Source: Gillisella vitis (lineage in GTDB: Bacteria; Pseudomonadota; Alphaproteobacteria; Rhizobiales; Rhizobiaceae). Taken from it: a stretch of 64,000 nucleotides of DNA. Made by a program: the position numbers and the translations under genes. The notes beneath the pieces are model-generated. The model did not search any database. It had not been told where the DNA came from and was given only the letters and a program-made list of their open reading frames with translations. Shown here piece after piece: positions 8,698 through 17,575 of this stretch (within the stretch, counting starts at the first letter, position 1; each line of letters opens with the position of its first letter). The DNA is taken from contig NZ_LMVL02000010.1 in assembly GCF_001541345.2 (NCBI RefSeq), positions 44,129 to 108,128 of the forward strand, given 5' to 3'.

Positions 8698-9465
8698 TCA
8701 AATCGCCGTAAAGCCGTTATCCACGAACAGATGGGCGCCATTGACGAAACGGGATTCGTCGCTGGCGAGATAAAGGGCGGCGCGGGCCACGTCTTCCGGT
8801 TCGCCGATGCGGCCCTGCTGGGCGATGATGGCGGCATCCGAGACATCGACGCCCAGCGCTTGCAAGTCGGTCAATTCCCGCAATCCATGTGGCGTGCGGA
8901 TAAAGCCGGGGCAGACTGCGTTGCAGCGAATGTTCCGGTCGCGGAATTCCACGCCGATGGCGCGAGCGAACATATGGACCGCGCCCTTGGTGGTGTCATA
9001 GAGCACTTCCATCGGCGTCGCGGCTACGGCTGATATCGAGGAGGTGCAGACGATGGAGCCGCCGCCTGCGGCAATCATTCCGGGCAAAACGGCTCTGGTC
9101 ATCAGGAACATCGAGCGGACATTGACCGCATGTAGCCAGTCCCATTCCTTCAGCGTGGTTTCCAGGAACGGCTTGATGACGATGGTGCCGGCGTGATTGA
9201 ACAATACGGTAACGGCACCGAACCGGTCCTCGACGCCCTTGACGGCTGCCTGAACGGCATCTTCCTCCGAGACATCGGCCACCCAGAAATCGGCCGTGCC
9301 GCCAGAATCACGAATATCCTTGACCGTCCGTTCGGCCTCCGCGCCATTGCGGTCGATGATGGCGACGGTAGCGCCTTCCGATGCAAACAGCCGTGAGGCC
9401 GCTCCGCCCATGCCGGTTGCGCCCCCGGAAATGATGGCGATTTTTCCCTTCAGTCTGTCTGTCAT
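8698..9465 (-). CDS. SDR family oxidoreductase
   Basis: This 255-residue classical short-chain dehydrogenase has a nucleotide-binding glycine motif (SGGATGMGGA) near residue 12. It also has the NHAG-type motif (FNHAGT), a catalytic serine segment (CTSSIS) and the YxxxK pair (YDTTKG). A second possible start is the GTG at 9513 or ATG at 9510, which would overlap the Lrp stop. I prefer the ATG at 9465 because the family core starts right after it and a purine-rich site precedes it. The substrate is unknown. It lies downstream of the Lrp-type gene on the same strand and may share its transcript. Confidence 0.85.
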   Translation of the reverse strand: MTDRLKGKIAIISGGATGMGGAASRLFASEGATVAIIDRNGAEAERTVKDIRDSGGTADFWVADVSEEDAVQAAVKGVEDRFGAVTVLFNHAGTIVIKPFLETTLKEWDWLHAVNVRSMFLMTRAVLPGMIAAGGGSIVCTSSISAVAATPMEVLYDTTKGAVHMFARAIGVEFRDRNIRCNAVCPGFIRTPHGLRELTDLQALGVDVSDAAIIAQQGRIGEPEDVARAALYLASDESRFVNGAHLFVDNGFTAI

Positions 9466-9509
9466 TGGTTCCCGTCCTTGTTGCTCTGCGGATGATGTTG
9501 TCGTGCTCA

Positions 9510-10001
9510 TCACGGCTTCGACAGCCTTGCCCGGGTTGAGCGCGGCGTCGAAAGAATGAGGCTGGTTTCGCTATTGGTGATACCGGGAACCAGCCGCACA
9601 CGGCGCAAGACACTGTCGAAATCCGTCAGGGTTGCCGCGCCCAACTCAACGATCAGGTCCCAGCGGCCATTGGTGGAGTGGACGGCGGAAATCTCGGGAA
9701 AACCGCTCAGCGCCCGGATCACCTTGTCAGTGACATGGCCCTGGATTTCGATCATCATGATGCCGCGCACACCGAGATCGACCGTATCGGCCCGTAGGAT
9801 CACGGTATAGCCAAGAATGGTGCCATCACGCTCCAGCCGTTCCAGCCGCGCCCGCACTGTCGCACGCGACGCGCCGGTTTCCAGCGCCAGATCGGAAATG
9901 CTGCGCCGGCCGTTATGGCGCAGAAGCGTGACCAGCTTTTCATCGAGATCGTCCACGGTCTTCTCACTTTGAGCAATAAAACTGCCATAACGATAAGCCA
10001 T
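9510..10001 (-). CDS. Lrp/AsnC family transcriptional regulator
   Basis: This protein of up to 163 residues has an AsnC-type helix-turn-helix at about residues 17-65 (ISDLALETGASRATVRARLERL). A C-terminal ligand-binding RAM domain follows (about 80-155). The ATG at 10001 has a poor ribosome site; a GTG at 9956, preceded by GAGAAG, would give a 148-residue protein of standard length. It diverges from the arginase-cyclodeaminase pair with 78 bases between, so it is likely their arginine- or ornithine-responsive regulator. That role is inferred from position. Confidence 0.88.
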   Translation of the reverse strand: MAYRYGSFIAQSEKTVDDLDEKLVTLLRHNGRRSISDLALETGASRATVRARLERLERDGTILGYTVILRADTVDLGVRGIMMIEIQGHVTDKVIRALSGFPEISAVHSTNGRWDLIVELGAATLTDFDSVLRRVRLVPGITNSETSLILSTPRSTRARLSKP

Positions 10002-10079
10002 ATGGACATTATTGCCAATCTACATCATTCAAATCGCCAGTTTCAAATGGTTGAATATTGACAACAACAGGAGATATCC

Positions 10080-11012
10080 ATGGAGTGCAGATTGATCGGA
10101 GTTCCCTTGCAGATCGGGGCGGGCCGTCTGGGCTGTGAAATGGGACCGAGTGCGCTGCGCATTGCCGGGTTGGGACCGATGCTGGAAGAGCTTGGCCATC
10201 GCGTGACCGATCTCGGCAATGTCGCGCCTGCCGCCTTCAAGACCCTCAATCATCCCAATCCGGCTGTGCATCACCTGCCGGAAACTGTCGCCTGGATCGA
10301 GACCCTGTCGGAGGTCGCCTACCGCGAAAGTGCGGATGCCATGCCGATTTTTCTGGGTGGTGACCACGCGCTTTCGGCTGGCACGGTGCCGGGGCTGGCG
10401 CGCCGGGCGGCGGAACAAGGCCGACCGCTTTTTGTGCTCTGGCTGGATGCCCATACCGATTTCCATACGCTGGAAACCACGGAAAGCGGCAATCTGCATG
10501 GTACGCCGGTCGCGTATTTCACCGGTCAACCGGGGTTTACCGGCTATTTTCCGGGTCTGGTGGAAGCGGTTGATCCGGCTCATGTGGCAATGATCGGCAT
10601 TCGCAGCGTCGATCCAGCCGAACGGGCGGCTTTGCGCCGGACCGGCATCACCGTGCATGACATGCGGATGATTGATGAGCATGGCGTTGCCGTGCTGCTG
10701 CGGGCTTTTCTGGACAAGGTTCGGGCCGCGAATGGCTTGCTGCATGTCAGTTTCGATGTGGATTTTCTCGATCCGATGATTGCGCCCGCCGTCGGCACCA
10801 CGGTGCCGGGTGGTGCCACCTTCCGCGAGGCGCATCTGGTGATGGAAATGCTGCATGACAGCGGCCTGGTCTCCAGCCTCGATCTGGTCGAACTCAACCC
10901 TTTCCTGGATGAGCGGGGCCGAACCGCCATTCTGATGGCCGATCTGACCGCCAGCCTGATGGGACGGCAGGTCATGGACCGCCCCACACGCGATTATGCC
11001 GGGAGCGTTTGA
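10080..11012 (+). CDS. Arginase
   Basis: This 310-residue member of the arginase/agmatinase family hydrolyses arginine to ornithine and urea in the cytoplasm. Manganese-binding motifs are intact: GGDHALSAGT, DAHTDFHT and SFDVDFLDP. The N-terminal pattern GVPLQIGAGRLGCEMGPSAL is that of arginase rather than agmatinase. A GGAGATATCC ribosome site precedes the ATG. The stop overlaps the next gene (TGATG), whose product consumes ornithine, so together they convert arginine to proline. In agrobacteria the equivalent gene is called arcA or rocF. Confidence 0.95.
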   Translation: MECRLIGVPLQIGAGRLGCEMGPSALRIAGLGPMLEELGHRVTDLGNVAPAAFKTLNHPNPAVHHLPETVAWIETLSEVAYRESADAMPIFLGGDHALSAGTVPGLARRAAEQGRPLFVLWLDAHTDFHTLETTESGNLHGTPVAYFTGQPGFTGYFPGLVEAVDPAHVAMIGIRSVDPAERAALRRTGITVHDMRMIDEHGVAVLLRAFLDKVRAANGLLHVSFDVDFLDPMIAPAVGTTVPGGATFREAHLVMEMLHDSGLVSSLDLVELNPFLDERGRTAILMADLTASLMGRQVMDRPTRDYAGSV

Positions 11013-12067
11013 TGAGTGCTATTGCCAATCTGAATATCGTCCCCTTCGTCAGCGTCGATCATATGATGAAGCTGGTGCTGCGGATCGGGGTCGAGACCTT
11101 CCTGACCGAACTTGCCGAAGTGATCGAGGAGGATTTCCGTCGCTGGGAGGTGTTTGACAAGACGCCGCGTATCGCCTCCCACTCCAGCGATGGGGTGATC
11201 GAGTTGATGCCGACCAGCGACGGTACGCTCTATGGCTTCAAATATGTCAACGGCCATCCGAAGAACATGCGGCAAGGCCGCCAGACGGTGACGGCTTTCG
11301 GCGTGTTGTCGGATGTCGGCAATGGCTATCCGATGCTGCTTTCGGAAATGACCATTCTCACGGCCTTGCGCACGGCGGCGACCTCGGCTGTCGCGGCCAA
11401 ATACCTTGCTCGGTCCGATGCCCGCTGCATAGCGGTGATCGGCAATGGCGCGCAAGCCGAGTTTCAGGCGCTGGCCTTCAAGGCGATCTGCGGCATCACG
11501 CATCTTCGGCTCTATGATATCGATCGCAGCGCCAGCGACAAATGCCTGCGCAATCTTCAGGGAAGCGGATTGGCGATAACGCTGTGCCATTCCTCGCAGG
11601 AGGCGGTCGAGGGCGCGGATATCATCACCACGGTCACCGCCGACAAGCAATGCGCCACTATTTTGACCGACAACATGGTCGGCCCCGGTGTTCATATCAA
11701 CGCGGTGGGCGGCGATTGCCCGGGCAAGACCGAATTGCACCGCGATATCCTCGCCCGTGCCGATATTTTCGTTGAATATCCACCCCAGACCCGGATCGAG
11801 GGGGAAATCCAGCAAATGCCGTCCGATCACCCTGTCACTGAATTGTGGCAGGTAATGACCGGCGCGGCCAAGGGACGCAGCGATTCGCGCCAGATCACCC
11901 TGTTCGATTCGGTCGGCTTTGCCATCGAGGATTTTTCGGCACTGCGCTATGTGCGCAGCAAGCTGGCCGAGACGGGGCTTTTCACCGAACTGGACTTGCT
12001 GGCCGACCCCGATGAGCCCCGCGATCTCTATGGCATGGTGTTGCGTAGCAAGGTTTCCGCCGGATGA
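11012..12067 (+). CDS. ocd: Ornithine cyclodeaminase
   Basis: This 351-residue enzyme of the ornithine cyclodeaminase/mu-crystallin family converts L-ornithine to L-proline and ammonia with NAD. The family substrate-binding region (MPTSDGTLYGFKYVNGHP) lies near residue 70, and the Rossmann dinucleotide motif (AVIGNGAQAEFQ) lies near 145. The segment TVTADKQCATI and the HINAVGGDCPGKTEL stretch with the catalytic Asp follow. The ATG at 11012 overlaps the arginase stop by one base. Order and coupling point to one arginine catabolic operon, controlled by the divergent Lrp-type gene. Confidence 0.95.
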   Translation: MSAIANLNIVPFVSVDHMMKLVLRIGVETFLTELAEVIEEDFRRWEVFDKTPRIASHSSDGVIELMPTSDGTLYGFKYVNGHPKNMRQGRQTVTAFGVLSDVGNGYPMLLSEMTILTALRTAATSAVAAKYLARSDARCIAVIGNGAQAEFQALAFKAICGITHLRLYDIDRSASDKCLRNLQGSGLAITLCHSSQEAVEGADIITTVTADKQCATILTDNMVGPGVHINAVGGDCPGKTELHRDILARADIFVEYPPQTRIEGEIQQMPSDHPVTELWQVMTGAAKGRSDSRQITLFDSVGFAIEDFSALRYVRSKLAETGLFTELDLLADPDEPRDLYGMVLRSKVSAG

Positions 12068-12153
12068 TGACTAAAATTTCATGATCGTCGCTATGGATCC
12101 TTTTGCTTCGATCCCCATTTCTGCATGGAGTAAGGTTTTACAAAGGATCTATC

Positions 12154-12312
12154 ATGGACGTTGTGCGCATTCTGTTTGCCATTCTTCTGCCCCCGGTTGG
12201 CGTTTTTCTTCAGGTCGGTATCGGTCTGCAATTCTGGCTGAATATTCTTCTGACATTGTGCGGTTATATACCCGGCATCATCCATGCGATCTGGGTCATC
12301 TTGCGCCGATAA
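12154..12312 (+). CDS. Pmp3/YqaE family small membrane peptide
   Basis: This 52-residue peptide is almost entirely two hydrophobic helices (residues 4-22 and 29-50) with the family signature LPPVGVFLQVG and the ending PGIIHAIWVIL. These proteins of the UPF0057 family sit in the cytoplasmic membrane and are linked to ion and stress tolerance in other organisms. The ATG at 12154 follows AAAGGATCT; an upstream in-frame extension is not supported. It stands alone between the cyclodeaminase and a GH105 gene. Confidence 0.88.
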   Translation: MDVVRILFAILLPPVGVFLQVGIGLQFWLNILLTLCGYIPGIIHAIWVILRR

Positions 12313-12435
12313 CCTCCTGAATTGACAGTTACCGTCTGGCGACATGCGATTGACAATGGCAGCAAGCCAGACGACTTTGCCACTTGTGGCAACGGTTGGA
12401 GGACTCGCGCCCGTGTCGCTTGGGAGGCCTGCTGT

Positions 12436-13551
12436 ATGACTGTTGATCTGGTCGATTATTTCGACGCCTATGCTCGTGATTATCAGCCCTATAAGGGCGG
12501 CAGTTGGTGCTATGAGGACGGTTGTCTCTATGCCGGGCTGATCGCACTTCACGAGGCGACCGGTGATACCAGATGGCCGGCGCATCTGAAGCGGCTGGTC
12601 GATGACCAGCTGGATGATCAGGGCCAGATGCGTGATTACGTGCTGACCGACTATAATATCGACAATATCCTGCCGGGTCGGGCGCTGATTTTCCTGCTGA
12701 AAACGACTGATGACAATCGTTACCGGATTGCAGCGGACCGGCTTGCCCGGCAATTACAAAGCCATCCGCGCCTGGGTGCCGGTCCCTATTGGCACAAGCT
12801 GCGCTATCCCCATCAAGTCTGGCTGGATGGACTTTATATGGGCCTCGCCTTCAAGGCCGAATACGGAAAGCTGGCTGGCCAGGAGACCATGGTCCACGAT
12901 GCGCTCGAAGAATTATTGGTCACGCTCGAGTTGACCTCGGATGGTGTGAGCGGGCTTTATCGTCACGGCTATGATGAGGAACGGCTGCAAGCCTGGGCCG
13001 ATCCGCAAACCGGCCTGTCGCCCGCCCATTGGGCACGAGCGATCGGGTGGCTGGCGATGGCGATGGTCGATCTCTACGGCCTGGTGCCAGAGGGAGCGGA
13101 TAAGTCGATGCTGGCTGAAAAGCTTGGCTGTCTTCTCACCCGGCTTTCACACTTGCGCACCCGGGATGGCCGCTGGTTGCAAGTCATCGATCAGCCCGAT
13201 TTGACCGGCAATTATCCTGAAAGCTCCGCCACCGCGATGTTCGCCTACGCTTATATGAAGGCAGCCCGGCTCGGAATTGCGGGGGCAAAGGCGGAGATTG
13301 GGGCGGAGGCATTGGAAAGCCTTCACCGTCATGCGCTCGGTCCCAACGTCTCTGGCCGGATCGTGATGAAGCAGATTTGCTGTGTGGCCGGACTGGGCGG
13401 GTTTGGCGGCGTCTACCGGGATGGAACGCCCGCCTATTACCTGTCCGAAGCGTTGAACGACGACGATATCAAGGGTGTTGGTCCATTGATGATGGCTGAG
13501 GCGGAGCGTCTGCGTTGCGCGACACACTCCGCATCTCCCGTGCTTGGCTGA
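12436..13551 (+). CDS. GH105 family unsaturated glucuronyl/rhamnogalacturonyl hydrolase
   Basis: This 371-residue cytoplasmic-looking protein (no signal peptide) belongs to the GH88/GH105 (YteR/YesR-like) alpha/alpha-barrel family. The catalytic Asp motif VWLDGLYMG lies near residue 130, and aromatic binding segments WARAIGWLAMAM and GNYPESSATAMFAY follow. Such enzymes remove the unsaturated sugar left by pectate or rhamnogalacturonan lyases. A GGGAGG ribosome site eight bases upstream fixes the ATG at 12436; earlier in-frame sequence has no such site. No lyase or pectin transporter lies nearby, so its pathway context is not in this window. Confidence 0.85.
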   Translation: MTVDLVDYFDAYARDYQPYKGGSWCYEDGCLYAGLIALHEATGDTRWPAHLKRLVDDQLDDQGQMRDYVLTDYNIDNILPGRALIFLLKTTDDNRYRIAADRLARQLQSHPRLGAGPYWHKLRYPHQVWLDGLYMGLAFKAEYGKLAGQETMVHDALEELLVTLELTSDGVSGLYRHGYDEERLQAWADPQTGLSPAHWARAIGWLAMAMVDLYGLVPEGADKSMLAEKLGCLLTRLSHLRTRDGRWLQVIDQPDLTGNYPESSATAMFAYAYMKAARLGIAGAKAEIGAEALESLHRHALGPNVSGRIVMKQICCVAGLGGFGGVYRDGTPAYYLSEALNDDDIKGVGPLMMAEAERLRCATHSASPVLG

Positions 13552-13570
13552 CGGAAGCTAATTCTTTCTC

Positions 13571-14518
13571 TTACATCTTGAAGTAGAATGGCACCGTAAT
13601 CGTCTTGATGACGCCTGGTGGCGGCGCGGGAACGGGAGAGGCGCGTTTTATGGCTTCGACCGCAGCCTGATCTAGATTCGGAAATCCTGATGAACGGGAA
13701 ATCGACACCGACAAAACATTGCCGCTGTCGTCGATCTGGAAGCGGGCATAGGCCGTGCCTTCCTCTTTGTTGGCGCGGGCTTCGCTTGGATAGCGCTTGC
13801 GTCGCTCAAGATAGGCCACCAGCCGTGCCTGCCATTTTTGCGGGCTGACGCTCGATGAAAACAGGCCAGAACTGGTGGTGGAGGCCGCCGTCCTGTCGGA
13901 TTGCGTCACCTCTGCCTTGGCCTCGCGCTGGGGTTTCTGGGCCTGCGGTTGCGGGGCGGCTTTCGGTTGCTTCTTTTTAACCGGCGTCGTGTCTGCGGTC
14001 TCCACCGGCTTTTGCACTGGGCGAGTTACTGGCAGTGGGACTTCCACATTTTCCAGTTCCTTCGTTACCTGTTCCTCGACCGTCGGTTCTTCCACCGGTT
14101 TTGGCTCGGGTTCCGGTGGTGGCTCGGGCTGTACTTCCGCGACGTCGGGTGGCGGGGGTGGCGTCTCCTCGACTTTTTCAGGCGGTGTCGGTTCCGGTGG
14201 CTGCACCTCGGGCGGCTGTGGCACGGGTGGCGGTTCGACCGGCTGGGGCGGCTTCTCCACCGCCTCGGATTTTACCTCTTCGGCATCCTGCTGATCGGGC
14301 GTGATCTGGTTTTCCTCGACCTTGGTAGCGATCGGTTCGGGGGCAAGTTCGATCATGATGGCGGCAGGCGGGGCACCGGCCAACGGCTCTTCCGGCTCTT
14401 GCAGCATCAGCACAACGGCACCGGCATGGGCGGCAAACACCAGGGTTCCGGCTGTACACCAGAGCAGCCAATCGAGGGCGGAACTGCGCCGCCCTGTCGG
14501 GTCCGCTTGCCTGCTCAT
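13571..14518 (-). CDS. tonB: Energy transducer TonB
   Basis: This 315-residue protein has one N-terminal membrane helix (about residues 16-36). A long Pro/Glu-rich periplasmic spacer (about 55-155) contains many PEP and PPEP repeats, and the TonB C-terminal domain begins near residue 225 (YLERRKRYPSEARANKEEGT). It passes proton-motive energy to outer-membrane siderophore or haem receptors with ExbB and ExbD. The ATG overlaps the exbD stop as ATGA. No receptor gene is present in this window. Confidence 0.94.
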   Translation of the reverse strand: MSRQADPTGRRSSALDWLLWCTAGTLVFAAHAGAVVLMLQEPEEPLAGAPPAAIMIELAPEPIATKVEENQITPDQQDAEEVKSEAVEKPPQPVEPPPVPQPPEVQPPEPTPPEKVEETPPPPPDVAEVQPEPPPEPEPKPVEEPTVEEQVTKELENVEVPLPVTRPVQKPVETADTTPVKKKQPKAAPQPQAQKPQREAKAEVTQSDRTAASTTSSGLFSSSVSPQKWQARLVAYLERRKRYPSEARANKEEGTAYARFQIDDSGNVLSVSISRSSGFPNLDQAAVEAIKRASPVPAPPPGVIKTITVPFYFKM

Positions 14519-14982
14519 TGGCCGTTGGTATCCTCTGCGGGCGGCGTAATGCTGGTCGCCTGCGGCAATGTTTCCACCCCAACCAGGGCGATCTTCAGAT
14601 AGCCTGCGTCGCGCAGCAGGTTCATCACCGTCATGAATTCGCCGTAGCCGACATTCTTATCGGCGCGCAGGAAAATCCGCGTGTCTTTATTGCCCTTGGA
14701 GACTTGTTCCAGCACGGTCGGCAGCCTGTCGCGGCTGACCGTGTCATTGCCAAGCGCCAGGCTGAGATCCTGTTTCAGGGTGAGATAGACCGGTTCGTCC
14801 GGCCGTTTGGCCGGTGTGGCGCTCGAGGCGGGGAGGTCGACATTGACATCGACAGTCGCCAGCGGCGCGGCCACCATGAAGATGATCAGCAGGACCAGCA
14901 TGACATCGATGAAGGGCGTAACGTTGATCTCGTGGTTTTCAACCAGATCGTCGCTCGAATTTTCGCGGATACCTCCAGCCAT
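14515..14982 (-). CDS. exbD: Biopolymer transport protein ExbD
   Basis: This 155-residue protein has a single N-terminal membrane helix. The conserved segment INVTPFIDVMLVLLIIFMV contains the proton-channel Asp (DVMLVL). The rest is a periplasmic domain. It forms the ExbB-ExbD motor that drives TonB. The ATG at 14982 follows a CGGAGTAA ribosome site; the gene begins 4 bases after the exbB stop and overlaps tonB by four bases, so the three genes form one operon. Confidence 0.95.
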   Translation of the reverse strand: MAGGIRENSSDDLVENHEINVTPFIDVMLVLLIIFMVAAPLATVDVNVDLPASSATPAKRPDEPVYLTLKQDLSLALGNDTVSRDRLPTVLEQVSKGNKDTRIFLRADKNVGYGEFMTVMNLLRDAGYLKIALVGVETLPQATSITPPAEDTNGQ

Positions 14983-14986
14983 CGGA

Positions 14987-16009
14987 TTACTCCGTTACTA
15001 CCTTGAGGCGGGCGGCGCGCACATCGGCCGGCACCTTGCGGAAATCGAGATCCCGGCTGACCAGCCGCTCCACCGCCGTTGCCGCATCCAGCAACTGCTG
15101 GCGATAGCCGGTCACCGCGCGGGCAAACACGTTATAGATCACCACGGCGGGAATGGCGGCAACCAGGCCGATGGCCGTGGCCAGCAGCGCCTCGGCAATA
15201 CCAGGCGCGACCACGGCAAGATTGGTGGTCTGCGATTGCGAAATGCCAATGAAGGAATTCATGATGCCCCAGACGGTGCCGAACAGACCGACAAAGGGGC
15301 CGATCGAGCCGATGGTGGCAAGAATACCGGTTCCGGCGGTCATGCGGCGTCCGGCGCGCGATTCGATCCGCGACAGAGCCGAGCTTACCCGTTCCTTGAC
15401 GCCGTCATTGCCAGCATAATCGAGCGCAGGCTCTGATAGTTTCAACTCGCGTGCCGCGATCAGCAGCATGTCCGGCACGGTGCCGCGCCGCTTCTGCAAT
15501 GCACCTGCCGCTTGCGAGAGCGATCGCGCCTCTTGCAACACAGCCAGACCGCGCCGCAGCCTGGCTTTTGAGCCGGAGAGCTGAAGGGTTTTGACAAGGA
15601 GGATGGTCCAGGTTGCAACGGAGGCAAGGCCAAGGGCAATCATCACTGACTTCACCACCCAGTCGGCGGCCATGAACATGCCAACAGGGGAAAGGTCGTG
15701 GGGAATGTCGGAGCGCTGCACTGCGGCGGGAGCCTCCACTGCGACGCCTTCCGTGGGAGAGGCTGACGGAGCTGGCGTGGCGGTATCGGCTGGTGGAGCT
15801 GTCAAATTTGCAGGTGCCGCAGGCGTCTCTTGTACTGGTGTTTGAGCAGGCGTGGCTGGGGCCGGTTCGCTTGTGGTTTGCGCGGGTGCCGTGCCTTGCT
15901 GGGCGAAGACGGTGGCTGAGCTCAACAGCGTGCCGGTTATCAGCAGACCCGAGCCAACAACCACGGTCATGCTCACGCGAGCGAGCGAAGAGGAGCGACG
16001 ATACGCCAT
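14987..16009 (-). CDS. exbB: TonB-system energizer ExbB (extended N-terminus)
   Basis: This 340-residue protein is longer than E. coli ExbB (about 240) because of an N-terminal signal-like helix and a Pro/Ala/Thr-rich stretch (about residues 38-105). That layout is usual for alphaproteobacterial ExbB. Three membrane segments follow, with the MotA/TolQ/ExbB core (GSIGPFVGLFGTVWGIMNSF) at about residues 230-250. The ATG at 16009 has a GGAAGG site upstream. It is the first gene of exbB-exbD-tonB. Iron control is likely from the function, but I could not identify a clear iron box upstream. Confidence 0.93.
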   Translation of the reverse strand: MAYRRSSSLARVSMTVVVGSGLLITGTLLSSATVFAQQGTAPAQTTSEPAPATPAQTPVQETPAAPANLTAPPADTATPAPSASPTEGVAVEAPAAVQRSDIPHDLSPVGMFMAADWVVKSVMIALGLASVATWTILLVKTLQLSGSKARLRRGLAVLQEARSLSQAAGALQKRRGTVPDMLLIAARELKLSEPALDYAGNDGVKERVSSALSRIESRAGRRMTAGTGILATIGSIGPFVGLFGTVWGIMNSFIGISQSQTTNLAVVAPGIAEALLATAIGLVAAIPAVVIYNVFARAVTGYRQQLLDAATAVERLVSRDLDFRKVPADVRAARLKVVTE

Positions 16010-16260
16010 CAAACAACCTTCCGATCAAAATCCATTGCCAGCATGTCCCGCGCATGGCGGGGCAGTACCTTTAATTGTTTGTCGATATTAAAGTTGAGTT
16101 ATGTTTTCAAGTATAATCTTGCCAAAGATGCATTTTCCGGAGCTTGCCAGGGAAAAGTGGCTCCCGGTTTTCCCGAGCAGCGGGCATGGAGCATGGCGGA
16201 TTGTTGCCTGCAAAGACCATGAAGAAATTGCCCATGTCCGGTGTCACCCTTGCCAATGAA

Positions 16261-16285
16261 GGAACATTTTCAGTCGCTTGCCGTT
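16261..16285 (+). promoter_or_regulatory. EcfG-type promoter for the first DUF1328 gene
   Basis: GGAAC at 16261-16265 and CGTT at 16282-16285 are separated by exactly 16 bases. This is the known consensus for the general stress sigma factor EcfG/RpoE2. It ends 32 bases before the DUF1328 start. Confidence 0.85.
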
Positions 16286-16317
16286 CTCCTGCCGATAATT
16301 CTTTCAAGGAGCCTGCC

Positions 16318-16482
16318 ATGCTGCAATGGATTTTGATTTTTCTGCTGATTGCTGCCGTCGCCAGCCTTCTCGGTTTCCGGGGCGTGGCGGGCGCTTCTGC
16401 CGGTATTGCGAAAATCCTGATCTTTATCGTGTTGGTAATCTTCATCATCGCCTTGGTCAGCGGCATTGTCATCGTCGCATAA
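16318..16482 (+). CDS. DUF1328 (YtjA family) small membrane protein
   Basis: This 54-residue peptide has two hydrophobic helices around the conserved core GFRGVAGASAGIAKIL. DUF1328 proteins are small inner-membrane proteins of unknown function, often induced by stress. The ATG is preceded by AAGGAG. An EcfG-type promoter lies directly upstream, and a paralogue lies at 19253-19417, also with such a promoter. It therefore very probably belongs to the general stress regulon. Confidence 0.87.
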   Translation: MLQWILIFLLIAAVASLLGFRGVAGASAGIAKILIFIVLVIFIIALVSGIVIVA

Positions 16483-16566
16483 AATACAGGTATTACAATA
16501 GACTCGCCTTATCCTGCGCCATTTGGCGCGGGAGAAGATGCCCGTTCCTTGCCCCCCAAGGCGGGC

Positions 16567-16615
16567 GAAGCCGAAGTCCGCCGGATCTCCAGCTGACGGA
16601 CTTCGGCTTCTTTAT
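16567..16615. terminator. Terminator between the convergent DUF1328 and Crp/Fnr genes
   Basis: A perfect 14-base-pair stem (GAAGCCGAAGTCCG and its complement) with a 16-base loop is followed by TTTAT on the plus strand. It lies between two convergent genes and may serve both. Confidence 0.75.
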
Positions 16616-16661
16616 GAGAAACGGCAGATAGTGTATCTGTTGATCGCAACAAAAATACCGC

Positions 16662-17435
16662 TCAGATAAATGGACGGCGCATGACGCCATCGGGCGTCCA
16701 GTTTGCGGCGGCCTGAAGACCGGCGCTGTCGAGGATCTCGCATCCACGGTCCAGCCAGCGGATCAGGCCACGGGCGGTCAGCTTTTTCAATGTCTTGTTG
16801 GTGTGAACGATCGAAAGGCCGAGCGTGTCGGCAACATGGACCTGGGTGATTGGTAAATAGGGTTTCTCCGCGTCGATGAGCCCTGCTACCCGGCCGCGAT
16901 CATCCAGGAAAGCCAGCAGATAGGCAGCGCGCTCCAGTGCGGTGCGCCGGCCAATGCTGATCAGATGATCGTCCAGCATGCTTTCTTCGCGTGAAGCGAT
17001 CCAGGTCAGGTCGTAGCCAAGGCCTGGATGTTTTTCGAAAAGGGAGAAAAGCCGCTCTCGCTCAAACACGCAGAGCCGCATAGGTGTCAGCGCTTCGACG
17101 GAATGGGCCATTTCATCGAAAACCGCGCCCTGCAAACCGATCATATCGCCGGGAACCACGTAATTCAGAATCTGCCGTCGGCCATCCTCGAGGATTTTAT
17201 AGCGAAATCCCCAGCCGGTCAGGGTTGTGTAAAGATGGGCGCTATGGCTGCCTTCGACCAGAATTGTGGTCCCTGCATCAGCATGAAATTCACCCTTGCG
17301 GAAGGCGCGGACGAACTCAAGTTCGCCGGGTGTAAATTCGCGGAAATGGTCGTTGAGGCGGATGGGGCAGACCAGACAGGCCGTGTGAATTCCGTTCTTG
17401 AGCCGTTCTCCATGTCTTGCCGGTTCCTCTGGCAT
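16662..17435 (-). CDS. Crp/Fnr family transcriptional regulator
   Basis: This 257-residue regulator has a cyclic-nucleotide-binding-like beta barrel at about residues 35-150 and a winged helix-turn-helix at about 160-235 (LPITQVHVADTLGLSIVHTN). A CxxC pair sits near residues 20-23, but the full four-cysteine cluster of oxygen-sensing FNR is absent, so the signal is unclear. A TAAGGAGACGG site supports the ATG at 17435. It sits at the edge of the stress locus and diverges from a receiver gene. A dyad at 17471-17495 in the shared upstream region could be its own operator. Confidence 0.9.
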   Translation of the reverse strand: MPEEPARHGERLKNGIHTACLVCPIRLNDHFREFTPGELEFVRAFRKGEFHADAGTTILVEGSHSAHLYTTLTGWGFRYKILEDGRRQILNYVVPGDMIGLQGAVFDEMAHSVEALTPMRLCVFERERLFSLFEKHPGLGYDLTWIASREESMLDDHLISIGRRTALERAAYLLAFLDDRGRVAGLIDAEKPYLPITQVHVADTLGLSIVHTNKTLKKLTARGLIRWLDRGCEILDSAGLQAAANWTPDGVMRRPFI

Positions 17436-17470
17436 TCCGTCTCCTTATTCGCTTTTATTTTCAGTAAAGT

Positions 17471-17495
17471 ATCAGGATGAGCAAATGTTCCTGAT
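17471..17495. promoter_or_regulatory. Inverted repeat upstream of the Crp/Fnr gene
   Basis: ATCAGGA and TCCTGAT arms are separated by 11 bases, about 36 bases upstream of the Crp/Fnr start. Size and position suit an operator for a dimeric regulator, though the arms do not match the classic Fnr or Crp half-sites. Confidence 0.45.
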
Positions 17496-17575
17496 TGAGG
17501 AGGGTGACATGTCTTTTTTAAATGACCTGGAGCGGTGCAGTGCCGATAAGGGCTTTTAAGCAAAAAGGTTAATCA

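Noticed and set aside
13875..14602. Long open frames opposite tonB, rich in Gly/Ser or Leu/Arg
   Set aside because: They mirror the repetitive Pro/Glu spacer of TonB on the other strand and have no family features or ribosome sites.
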